DNA of 64,000 nt from Galbula dea. Its lineage: Eukaryota; Chordata; Aves; Piciformes; Galbulidae. The stretch is taken from positions 2,040,816-2,104,815 of the forward strand of contig VWZX01009068.1 in assembly GCA_013399015.1 (NCBI GenBank). The letters run 5' to 3'. Under the pieces are notes generated by a model, which did not search any database, was not told where the DNA came from, and was given only the letters and a program-made list of their open reading frames with translations. Positions 47,823 to 60,900 of the stretch are shown here, in pieces. Made by a program: the position numbers and the translations under genes. How positions within the stretch are numbered: the stretch's first letter is position 1; the number at the start of each line of letters is the position of its first letter.

Positions 47823-50800
47823 TGGCTCATTCTGAGCTGTAAGATCAATATTGCAAAAATGAAAGCCCTGGCTGTTCTAGGCAGTAGAGACAAACTGGTA
47901 ACAGACTTTTCCTGCAAGAATTTTTAGTCTCAACTGCTTTGGAGGCAGTTGATGTATTTCTGTGGTCTGTTTCTCGTTGCTGCACACAAACCATTGGAAT
48001 AGTTTTAGCAATTGTAGGCCTTTGAAATGCCTTTTTATTTTGAGCTCCATGTTGATGATGCTAACAAAAGAGTTGTTTCTCTTGCTTAGGAGCTAAAGCA
48101 TCTCAAGTGTTTTTTCTTGGATAGTGGCTGTGTGGGAACACTACTCGTATTCTGTGCTGTAGTTCCCTTAACTCAAAAGGGCAGGTCATGAGGTTCTGGA
48201 GGGGACCTTATGCCAGAACAATGACACAAACTCTGAGGTTTACCTCTCAGCAGGAGTATAGGAAGGAATAAAAGTTTAATAATAAGAATAGCTTGAGACA
48301 GAGACTGATAAATGATCCTGAATTCTTGTAAGGTGTTTAAATCTCGTTCGGAGCTTGATCCAGCTTCTGATGCAATGAGTAACCCCTAGCTACTGACAGG
48401 TGCTGACAGGAACTGGATCTTCCACGAGACTCCCATGCCTGTGCTACAGTTACTGCACAGTAATTCATATAGGACTAAACCATAATGTAATTGCTTGTGC
48501 CTGATCTCAGTCCAAAGGCAGGTGAAAAGATGCTCCTCTGAGCAAAAAGTACAGGCCTTCATTGATTGGCATCCTATCTGGGTGTAGTAAAAAAGTCAAG
48601 GACCAGCCAGCCTGTTGACAGAAATTATTATTTCCTGATTGCCCTCTTCTGACACTAAATCGGCCTGCCTTCCTTTCACGGGGGAAACTAGGCCATAAAG
48701 CCACACCCTTCAGTACTTCTTTTAGGTTTGGCACTGGAGAAAGGTGTGCCCTGTCTTCTGGTGAGCTAAGAGATTCATTGTGCAAAATCATCTGCCTGCA
48801 CACCTGACTCTTATTGCTAGACTGTGGCAACACACAAGGCAGATGCCTGACCCCAGACATCTCAAATGCTATGTTTGTCTCAGAAAGCAGAGGGGCAGTT
48901 CCTCACCACTCTTGTTTCTCAGGGCTCATATTAGGGCCTCAGAAAAGACTGCTGATGCCAGCACAACGGACAGGATCGTCTACCTTTTCTTAAAGCTAGG
49001 GAGCTGCTTGATGAAAAGGCTTCTATTGTCAGCCCTCTCCATTAGGCTGCTGATCGTTCTCTAGCACAAAAAGACTTCTGTTCGCTTCCAAAGCACTGAA
49101 TTAGCAATTGCAGACAAACTGACTGACGGAACAGTGGCTTGCGGGGCATTACTGCTGCACCAGCAAAGTCAGTAGGAGCTTTTCAGACTGCAGACTGACA
49201 AGTGTCTGTCTCCAGTTGACCAGTCATGCTTCAGAGTTACCTCCTTAATGGAGATCAACCCCAGCTGCAAGGTTTTGGTCTAAATCCACAGAGATAGCTG
49301 TTCTGATAGAGCAGGCCCTCATCACTGCATTGCAACCACACGAGTTATAGACAGCCATATGAAGTGTAATGTCTGTCAAAGTCACAAAAAGGCATAATTA
49401 AACGAATATTTTCTTCTCAGGTTCCTGGACAGAGAGGAATACTGTGTGATTAAACACAACATGTAATCCTTAGGGTTAATGAATGGATCCTTCATAAATC
49501 CCACCCTGGGTTTAGCTTACATGAAAGAGATTAGACAGAAAAATGCCATATATGCATGTTCACTTGGCTGTAGCAGGTATATCCAGAGTTAAGATTTACA
49601 CTGATCCTAGAATGAGAACTAGAGAACACACTCTTTAAATCAGTGTTTATACAGAATAGGTGATTGCTTGTGAAAGGCTCTACTACATTGAACCTTTCCC
49701 ACGCTTCTCGGGAGCCCAAGGCATAGGAAGAAAACCCATCATCTATAATAGAGCTGGAGCTGAGCTAATCTCATCTCAAATTTCATCAGTGTTTGCCTTC
49801 AGGATCTTTTGATGAATGTCAAAACTGTGGAGCATGAATCCTGCACAAATCTATTGTGTGTGAACTACTCAGAGTTTGGGAGGAATCTTTGAGAGTGAAA
49901 ATGAGATGAATTGTAGTTTGCTTGCCAACAAACATCGGTAGTCAAAATAAAAATGTCCAGAGACTTTTGAAAATATTTCAGACTGCTTAACCACAGTCTT
50001 TGTCACTTGTCTGTTTCCAAAGTCTTGAGTGGATCACCATCTGGTGGCAGCAGAGAGCATCCAAGACCGGTATTAGAAACCTCTGAAATGTGGATCACCC
50101 TGTATTCAGCAGCCCACGAGGCAAATCTCTTCTCCACTTGAAAGCTGGGACAATAGACTTTGCCTTTGAGCATGAACAGAAACTGTTGGGTGTCCTGCCG
50201 TCATTCTGGAGTCTTCAGACTACATTTCTGATCCTGATTAGGAGAGACTGCCTTTTCCTGTCTGAAGCAAATATGCCCTGATGCTTAGAACAGTGAATAT
50301 CCGGTTAATAATAGAAAAATACAATTCAGCATCAGGACTGTTTGTCTGCAGAAGCCAGCTCTATCAACCTCACACCTTGGATTTATTTCTGTGCTTTCAG
50401 TGACGTGGTCTGCATTATGAAAGCCTCTCAGCATGGGTGCTGAACAGGAGCAAGCCTGCTGCATGCACGTGAGATGTGGAAATCAGCCCCTTGGGTAGTC
50501 CTGACTATTACACATCAGGGATAGGGCAAGGGTTGCTAGATGTTTGGAGGTTCCCTGAAAACTTGCCCTGGCTGGAGCAGGATATTGGTCATTGCTGTGT
50601 GTCAGATTAATAGAATTTAGGAAGTGTGGTTTTTAAGTGCGCTAAATATGCTTCTCCTTTTCTGTATAATCTCACATCTCACGTAGGTAATATCTGTGTC
50701 TGTGTCTCACCCAGAGGCTTCCTGCATTCTTTGTAGGTCCACTTAAGCCCCTCAGCTTTGTCTCACTGGTTAGATCCTTGTTTCTGAGGAAGATCTGAAC

Positions 50801-53800
50801 TGTATACTTCCAATGGACTTGCCAGAACCCTAGCTCTTTAAAGAGTCTCAGGTCAGAAGTTTTAAATGCCAGTAAGCATCTTTGTCTTGTGGAAATATGG
50901 TAAGTGTCTGTGTGTCACACTTAGCACTCGGAGTGAAAAAACAACTTCCTAAATATTGTAAGCTTCTTTTAAGTAAGAGAGGGCTTGTGAAGGTTCATTC
51001 ATATGGCTGAGCTGGAAATACACTTCCCATCTTCCCATTTTCACCCAGACACTGCCTAAATCTATTTCCACAGCTCTCCTTACTTTGCCATTAACTGAAA
51101 AAAACCCAAACAAATAAATGATTCCAGGTTCCTTGGTCAATTGAAATTAGGAAAAGGACAACAGGAACAGACAAGATCAGCTTATCCAGGACACAGCATG
51201 TTAACATCCTAACTGGTATTCAAGCATAATATTAATTTTTCACACTTGCCTTACAAAATCCCACAAAAAAAAAATTCAAACCCCAATGAAGAATGATTCC
51301 TGCTGATAAGAAAAATCGCTGTTCTTAAATTCATTAATAGAATAGGCTGTGGGATACATTTCAAAGCACAGGGTGAGAAATAAGCTCCCAAATCCCATTA
51401 AGAAATAACAGGATTTATGTGCATTCCTCCCATATATTAACTTTCCCCTCTGGAAACGTCTTCTGCTGAGTTGGTGCCATTTTTCAGGCAGGTGCAATGT
51501 TTTGCAGTTCCCACAGACCTCTCCGATAATCTGCCAGCCTGAAAGCCATTCCCTATTCTCACTCAAGAATGGGGATTTTCCAATGCATGCATGAGTGACA
51601 AGTTTGGCTGACAAATGTCGTAGCTCCGTGTTCTACTGGGATTCAGTCACACATTCTGCAGTGATGCTGTAAGCAGTATTGTCCTGTCCGTACCAGCAGT
51701 TAAAATGTTTTAAGCACCAACCAACAGAGATAGAAGAGATACCAGGCTTTAATAGCCAGTGGGTCATTTTCATAATATGACTCAACATACAGAGGTACAA
51801 TTTGTGATGCTGAAGTCTTTGGGGAGATGGTTTGTATTGTCAGTGAAGGCAGTTTTTATTAGTACTATCAGTACTTTTTGTTGAAGGCAAGTTTTTTGAA
51901 TATATGGTAAATCTTCACATTTACCATTACCTGTAAGAATTTCAGTGACTTATTTCCTTTTAAAGGCATTGATAAAGGTCAAATGTTAATTCACATAAAA
52001 ATGGAGAGAAAAGTATTATGGAAACATTTGACAAAGAAATGGCAAACAGGTCAATTTTGAAAAGTGGAAACAGTTTCATGGGGCATAAGGAGGCCAGAAG
52101 GGTCTCTGGGATCCCTGAAGAAGATACATGTTGTGGCAAGAAGGTTTTATTTCAGAAGAATTGAAAGAGCACGTTGCAGAAAATTTCCTAACACCTGCAG
52201 AGAACTCCAGACTCCCTGATAAAGACTGCTAACCAAAGTCATATGGAAGTATTTTTTGTGGTTTTCTGTTGAGCTTGAAATCAGTATTTTTTTCTTTCTA
52301 TCATGGTAGTGCCAGCAGATCACATTTGAAAACTACAGCTCCTTAATGCTGTTTAAAACTGTAATAAAAAAATCTACTTCCAGGCATTCAGATTGTATAG
52401 CTGTGATACAGTCACGAGATGTAAATATAAAAAACCAAATATGGCAATGGGTGAAGAGTGAGGCAAGAGGTGAGTCTGCAAATGCACTGGTGAAGTTTCT
52501 GCCTCAGATGATAACGGTGCTGCTTTGAATTTATGCATTATTTAATGTTGGATTTTAAGATATTTACACTGGCACATAATTGATGGAATAATCATATCCT
52601 TGAAAACACAATAGTGCTGAATCCATTATTGCTTTTTTTTCTGTAAAAATAATGCATTATTGAAATGAATGCTTCATTTAGAAAAGTGGATTTATCCCTA
52701 ATGTCAGGCCTCATGTTCTCATACAGTGATTGATGACCAATCTTGTCAGTGGACTGAGAGATCCTCATTTCTCAAATGTAGTCTCATAGGAGCTGGGAAA
52801 TGAGCTGATGGAATTCAAAGATCTGGCTGTTTTCCAGGAGCACATACATGGCAAGACACTTTTCCAGTTTCAAGAGAGAAGCTTGAAATGGAGAAAGAAA
52901 TGTGAAACATTTGGACAGAGAGGGGTGGGGTCATGGGGGGAATCTTCATTTTATCAGTGATCTCACTCCCCTCCCTCCTGCCCTGCTTCAGTCCATGTTT
53001 GCTTAAAAGCAGTTGCCACTGTTTGTTGAATAGCGTCAGCACAGAGGGGATGCAGCCACTGACCTGACTATAAGGCAACAGCAAAAGGTTAGTAGAATTA
53101 GTCTTGTACTGCAGACTTGTATTAATAGTTGTATTGTGGTGGTGTTGGCACAAACTCTGCAATTAAAGAAGTTGCTGGCACTCTTCCCCAGGTTAAATTA
53201 CTACTACTGTTACTGCTGCTTGCAAGTCAATGAATACAGCACTTTTGGGGAGGCAAGTTCAAACATTTTTTTCTTTTGGGATGGTGCACATTTCTAATTT
53301 CAAGCTAAGAGGTTTCTGCTGGCTTTCCAAGTAGATCTTTGCTGTTGTTCTGTCTCTGCAAACAGCCCATGCAAACTAATGTAGGAATAACCAGGCAGGG
53401 AAGGAGGTGGGTGAGGGGGAAAGGCACAACAAAAGACTGACGGAGAAACAAATGCTCTTAGAAGTGTTTCTCACTTTCTCTTATGCCCAGACCTATGGAT
53501 GTTTCTTAGCACTGAGCTATTGTAGAGAATTAGGTTTCCATCACAGTTTCATCAGGGGCAGCTTACACTTTTTATCAGCCCAGAAAGGCAGCCACAGTCA
53601 TGAGGAGGTATCCCTGCGTATCCTTGTCCAGAACTGCAAAGCAGTCACTTTTTGCAGCCCAAGGCCCTCTTCCTGCTCCTGCTTTAGTCAGTGGCTGCAA
53701 TTGGGTTTGGCCTAGGGTCCCCTGCACCCCTCTGTTCTGATCAGCAGGGGCCACTCAGTACACCTTCCCAAGCCTGCTTGCATAAAAATTCATATTTCTG

Positions 53801-54911
53801 ACTTATTAACAATTCCTTCTACTTTGGGAAAAGGAGTCTCTGTGCTGCTTCCCAAGTCTGTCTCTAATTAAGCAACAGATGTTGGCCTGTTGAACAGCAC
53901 CTTTGTCTTCACCTGTTCACCATGGGGTATATCTAAAAATCACTCTTCCCTGGCATGTCATAACTTTGGTTTTCTACAGTCTTTTCAGTAAAGCTAGGAA
54001 GTCAGGTGCAGTCTGACTTCTCTTCATGACCTACATTAAGACTAAGACACACAGTCCAGTCCTTTGGCATAGCAAACTGTAAAGATCAGACAAAACAACT
54101 GGAAGTGCTTCAGTCTGTATTTCCCTGTGGCCATGTTGAAATACAGCAAGGCTGTGAGGAGACTGTGCTACTTACTTACTTATTTAATCAATCATCAGAT
54201 GTTAATAACAAACTGCATTTAGGGGTTTCCCTGTCTACCAATGACATGATCTTTCTATGGCTTAGATCAATGTTTAACAGAGATTGATGGAGAGTGAGCC
54301 ACCAGCACATGAATAGAAGTTGGAGCTTAGGAGAAAGGAGTAAACAGAAACAAAAGTAAATGCGCTTGAGTAACTCTGTGTCTCTACCACTTGTGTATCA
54401 CATCAGCTGCTAAAATAAAAGGTTCCTCTGCTGGTTGGAGCTGAAGAGAAGCAGGGTGAACATCTATTGTTCTGTATGTTTTATTATTCTTGGGTTGTGT
54501 TGTTGTCAGCTCTCATCAGCTTAATAGGTTGGATTGTGTCACTCCTTGCATGGGAGACTTTGAAATGTGATGAGAAATGACACAAAGTGGTTCAGTCCAT
54601 AGTCCTGCTCCCTCTGAGTCAGTGCTAAATCATGGACCCATCAGAGTTCGAGGTGGAGAGGGTGTCATAGCACTGCTTTATGAGATGTTCTGGCTTTGGT
54701 GATGAGATATTATAGAAAGTCAGTCTGTGGCATGTTTTGCTAGAGAGAACGATGATCCAATGAGCCAAATTCTGTTTGGGATAAATTGCATACCAACACC
54801 AGCACCACCATCTTAATTTTTTCTTGTTCTAGAGCAGCTAACTGTTGCAGGTAGCTGTTACGAATAGCATATTTGGCAGCAGATGGCACTGCCTGCAGTG
54901 AAATGGTTGTG

Positions 54912-54951
54912 TTTATATATATATAAAAACATGTATATGTGTGTGTGTGTG
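54912..54951. repeat. (TA)n/(TG)n microsatellite
   Basis: A TATATATATATA stretch followed, after a short spacer, by ATGTATA and seven TG units ending at 54,951. A compound dinucleotide repeat in SHROOM3 intron 1. Confidence 0.85.
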
Positions 54952-57900
54952 CCAGCTGAGGGTGCTTGTAGTTTGTAATCCCATAAAGTACCAGGATGAA
55001 AGATGTTCATGCTTTTGACCTGAGTCAGGATATATGCTGGAATACATAACTGGGTTTGGACACACCAGTTGTGTCCTCTTCTCTTGGGCTAAACTACTGT
55101 TGTATAGACAGTGAGAGAGAACTAGCCTTTACCACAGAAAATGGAGATGTGAGAGCTAGGGAGGAAGAAGTAAATACAAAAAGTCAATGCTGTATAATAC
55201 ACATAAAACATTTAGATGGTGACAGCATACAACAGGTGCCTCTTAAGAGGTCTGTCATCTCAGAAGCCCACTTTATAATCCACAGGGACTTGTAGTCTGC
55301 CTTTCTACTTTTGATGATCAGTTGTAGACGAGGCTGAATACTCAAATGTCTTTGGTTAGTTGCTGAGTCTGCAGCACTCAAGAGTCAGTCTGCTTTTCTT
55401 TAGGTTTATTTGAAAATGGTGATGGTATCCTGCCATTGCCAATAAAAGCATTGTCATCCATCATGCCTGTGGCCATGGCATTCACAAGTGACCTGAAGGG
55501 CACAAGTGACTCCAACAGCAACTGAATCTGAGTGCCAGTGTTGTGAGCCTCCCTACAACTGTGGGATATTATTGGCCATCTTCAGCAGTAATACCTAGAA
55601 ATCTTCAAGGCCAGTTTATTGTGCCAGAGTAGGGATTTAAAGTATTTCCTGACAAAATAGTCAAGCTATGAATGAATACATGTTCTAATGGTTGATAATG
55701 TTGAGCTAGGTAAGGAAGACAAAGTTAGAAAGACATGTCTCTGCATGTGAGAGACTGTACCTTCTTAGATTCTGCTTGTATCCCTGCAAACTCCCTGTCA
55801 AAAGAAAATTAAACAACCCGGGAAAGAAAAAAAAAAAGAAGAAGATGGACAAAAGGAAATTGTGGTTCTCTCACAGTTGCTCAACAGGCAACTCTGAGAT
55901 CTTTCTGGCAAGATCAACTGAAGCTGAATTTGTCATTGTTTGGCTTGTGTCACCCAGCTGGTCGGGTCAGAGAGCTTCTCTGACCTGAGTCTGCAAGTGA
56001 TGGACAGGTCTGTAGAGGGCATTATCACAACATAATCACGTGGAATGAAAGGAAAACCATGTGTGCCTTTCTTAACTCTCCCCCAAGCCCTTCTCTAAAA
56101 CTTTAGGATAATACATCTTTTCTTATTTTACTCTGAATCTGTTAATGCTTCTGTTATGTAATAAGGTTTTCACAGCAAAATATGGCCTGGAGAGCAGTAA
56201 ATGGAGCTCTTCCAAGGATCCACAAAAATCTGCAAAGATTCTGCTGCACTGTTAAAAGCACTTACTAAACATGGTAAGAAATATTTCCTGCTGGGTTATG
56301 GTGTGCTCTCTGGTTACCTCTGCCCCTCAGGCATTAGCGGAAATTCTAACTGACAAGGAAATGTGCTTTTTTTTCTGTTTTAAGTTAAGTAAATCAGTTT
56401 TAGAGGGTCAGAACTGGATTTGCAGGAGCACTTGGAGCCCAGAGAGGTGTCCTTAGTTGTAAGACTGAATACTTTAAAAAAATCCGACATTCTTGCTCAA
56501 GTTCTTGTTGGCTACTGCTCATATATATATTAATACTCAGAAGCTCTCATCCATGGTGCCTTTCCACCCAGAGGGCATACTGTGGCCCTTTGCCCATGAA
56601 TACTGCAGCAGAGAAAGGCAGGGAAAGAGAGTACTGTGAGGTTACTCTGCTATGCTGACCATTGTCACCCAGGACTGGCTAATGATCTTCATGGGAGAAC
56701 AGAAGCTCTCACTGGCTGAGCTTAAAAGCTCAGCTCTAAGCAGAAGATTGTGAAGAATCGGATAAGGCCAGGAAGGAGACACTAGGTGCTTGATGTTCAT
56801 GCTTAACCTCCCATCACAGGCTCAGTGCGAAAACCTTGTTATTTTGACTATGCCAAATAACTTTTGAGATTAGTCTCTAAATCTAGGGGTAGCACTAATC
56901 CAGTGAAAGAGGTTTCGGTGGTGTAAGGCCTTGTCAGTAGAGCAGCTTGTGAGAGTGAAGTGGCTTTTCTTAAAGGTGCTGTATGTACACCAGTCTAGTA
57001 CTTCTGTACCAGTGTAAGTTGTTGTCTTTGTGCTAGATTCGCCCAAGAAGGTTCCATTTGCATTGGCACCATTAGTCACGTGCTAGAGTGACACAGACAT
57101 CCCTCTCCCAAACAGGCCTGTAGCTCTTCCATGGCTGAGACTGAAGGTTAGACAATTGATGTTTTGTCATATTTGGTCAATTTTGCATGACCCACATGTC
57201 AGCCACTTAGCTCTATCTCTGGCTCCACTCTGCACTTTGTTTGGCATTTAATGACACATTGCTGGTTTTCACCAGCCTGGTTGAGCTCGCTACAGCCGTG
57301 GGAACTACCTGGGTGCTGGTGCTCAACATAACCCTCTAGCAGCACACAACAATGTCAGCTGGAAGGTCAGGAGACTTCCCGATTCTGCCCAACCTTGTTC
57401 TCAGTTGAGTGTTGAGGTGGCTGTAATTCCCAACGCTTGAGTTATCGCCCTCAAGGGCTGCCTAATTCCTCAGAGCTTGCCTTGGCTGAGGGGTCATGGC
57501 GTTGAACTGACTTGGCCAGCTCTAAGGTTAACTGAGGACAGCTGTTGTACGCAGGGTGCTGGCTTGCTCCAAGCCAGCCTCGTGCATTCCCTCCCCATAT
57601 GAAACATGGGAACAGTCAGAATGGCATTTGGGAGGAGGATGGGAGCGCAGGCCAGACCTCTCTGGGGTCTGTGCGTGTGTGTGCTAATGAGGCCCAGAGG
57701 TGATGCCAGCCAGCATCTCAAAGTGTAGTTTGCACATGAGTGCACCAAGAATGCAGCAGCTATTCAACGATAATAAGTTTTTATAAGCACACGTTTCTGA
57801 CCATGTCAAATTTTGTACCCATTCAGCTGCTAAAATCCATGGAATTTGACACTGAGGAAACAATCACATTTGAGAAGAGCTGTACAAAGGGGAACTAACA

Positions 57901-60900
57901 TTGCTTCCCAGCTAGAGCCTAAACAGTTGATTGGCTTTTCTAACACAATATTACATTTATTCCTTAAGCAAGATTAAAACTTTAGGAGAAGAAAGATTAG
58001 TCAGCAAGATTAGAATAGAAAACATTCTTAGAGAGTTATATTAACCATAAAGAACCATCTGCTCTCCACAACTGCAAAAGAAAAGGAGATTTTTCTTCCA
58101 CAGTTTTGGATGGTAGGGCTCTACAAACATACAAATAGGGCCTCGTCTGTTCTCACCTCACAAATCCCATTATTTTCTCTAATATTACTTATCTGGGTGA
58201 AGTAATATGTGCTTAAGAGTGTGACTAAGATAAGCAGACAGAAATCAGTGGTGAGACTCAGTAAGCATCAAGGAGGGACAATGGAAAGAAATGGGGCCTG
58301 AAGAGAGAATAGGGATCTGGATGATGTTAAAAAAGAAGAGAAAACAAAAAGCAAAACTGCTCAGACTTGCATCCCACTCAGGTGAGGTGAACAGGCTGTG
58401 TCAGATTTGATCTGATGTAAATCAGTGTCAATTTCATTGACATCAGGAGGCTCACCCTAAAGTACATCACCTCTTCCTACTTTTTAAGATCATCTTACAA
58501 GTCTCACTGCCTCTCAGTACTGTCCATTTCTTGGTTTAAACAGAAACACTGCTGGGGTTAAGTAGTTCCCTGATTCTGGGGACGTCATCATTGCACTAAC
58601 AATGAGGTGTTGTCCTTCTTAAAGAGAAAAAACCTCTTAGGTTGACTCATTTTTGCCCATGTTGCCTTCCTCAATGAAGTATTGAAGTACAGGAGGTGAA
58701 TGCACTGAAATCTCATTTCCCACACTGTTAGTCTGATATCAGTTTACCACAGTAACCACTCTCTGGAAAAATAAACATTAGCTCAGAAGGCGGCAAACTA
58801 CAAAATACAAAGAGATGAAATATTAAGGAAATGGTGAGCAGTCACTTGAGCTTGTACAGTAGCACTTAACTTTCTCACCCCAAGAGCTCAAGTAAGGTGA
58901 ATGGAGTTACTGAAACTCATTAAACCATTAATCCATTGTTCATTTGAAGCTTTTTCTGTGGGGTGATTGATACCTCAAAAACTGTGTGAGATCTGAAGGG
59001 AGATTAAGAACAAATAATAAAAATGAAACCAGACCAAGGAGCTTCTGCTTACAATCTGATTCCGCCTCTTGGTCCCCACTTATGCCATCTTTTGTCTCTC
59101 TTTTGGTTTGGGGCCGGAAGAGACTCAGCAGGCTGTTGAGGATGAAATAAAATTTTCACCTCTGCCATGACAAACTTTGTCTTTAACAATGAGTTTCTAC
59201 AGTGCTTGCATTAGTGAGGTATGGGTTTTCAAGAACCTGTGGTTTGTATAGCCATTTTTTGTGATACAAAACACTGCTGAACCCTCCCCAAATATTACAC
59301 AACCAAAGAAGTCTGTTGTGGGACAGCACACAGTTTTCAAGTTGAGGATTTGGATCAGCAACATCTATATTACTAGTTCAAGACAAAAAGGCAGTAGGAA
59401 AATACTCGTGCTTGGGCTCTACTGACCAACACATGGGAGATGTATGACAAAAGCAGATATGGAAATGTCAGAAAAGTGGTAGCAGGTGACAAAATAATAA
59501 TTGTAGGTGATGGACCATGAGACTAAAATGCACACAAAGGGCATCTGGGAGAAGCAGGATCTGGGCTCCACAAAACGTGTTTTTAAGGTGTGATCTCATG
59601 GTGCTCACAGAATAACAATGAGAGAATGAAGCCAGCGGGAGCTTGTGCTTTCTGATGAGAGGAGGTGGTTTGCTGGGTAGCTGAGATCACTGGAGCTGGC
59701 AAGTTCTCTTTTGGTTCTTTTTCTTAGCTTTGTACTAGCTCGGCTGGTAGTGGATTGCTTCTTTGCTGACTGCAAGTTAAGAAGGATGTAAAACGCTGCT
59801 GTGACGTTTGCTGTTCTGGCACAATCTTTGGCTTCTGTGAGCATGGAAACACCTAATCTGCTGAACGTACTGTGGTTTCTTTTTGTTTATTAGGTTCAAA
59901 CATGCCAGGAAAAGGAACTGGATGGTCATTTACAGATACATTCCTGGCCTAAGGCAAGCAGAACAACTCCAGTGTCTTTGGAATCCAGTTAACGTAACCT
60001 AGGGAGCTCAACTCTATATGCTACATAGCTTTAGTTCCCTAAACCCAGGAAAATGTCTAAATACAGTGAATTCTGTGGAGCTAGACAGGACAAGAACCAC
60101 TAGATTTTAAAATATGGTCTGTGTTTTTGACTGGTAATTCAATGTTGTATTAACTGGTTTGAATACGTTTTCCTACCTCTATAGGTGATCTGGATGCATT
60201 TATTTCTTCCCTGTCAAGCAGATAGTCAAATTGTTATTGTAGAAACGTGTTCTGTTCTCACAGAACTTTACTATCTGCAAGGAATTATGTGCACAGGTAG
60301 TATTTTGGTGCCTAACTCCAAACTGACTTCACCTGAGTGCATGTGGGGACCTGGGCCTTTATATTCCTCTTCACTGATTTCTTCTTCATACTTCCTGACT
60401 GAAAGAAGCATTTCTGAGACTATGAGAATATGACATACTAGAGTATTTCAAAAGGCATCAGACACTGAAATATATTATGAGCACTTGGGCAAAAGCCATT
60501 GTTTTAAAGAATAGTTTTTATGCCAAAGCAGTAGTGTTGCAGTTTTGCCAGAGTCGTAGTTTTTTATTGGGCCAGGGAAAAGCCGTATTTGAAGCTGTAA
60601 CAAACCTGCAGGTTAGTTGGCTGTATTTCAGTCTACCTTATCAGTCAAACTGGCATTTGTCTTCCAGTTCCAGAAATGTTGTTGTGATGATGATGTGTGA
60701 AATAGAAACAAGACAATTAGCAGTTCAGACATGCCAAGCTGGCACTCGAACCAACTTACTGTAACTCAAAGGGAACAAATCTGACATGGAGACCATTCAG
60801 TGTAAATAGCAGCTACAAAAGGGCAGTATGGCTTTATTTTCTGATCACGGTAGGTTAACTACTGCTTGTTAGTCCCAAGGTGTTCTCTCCTTCCCCAAGT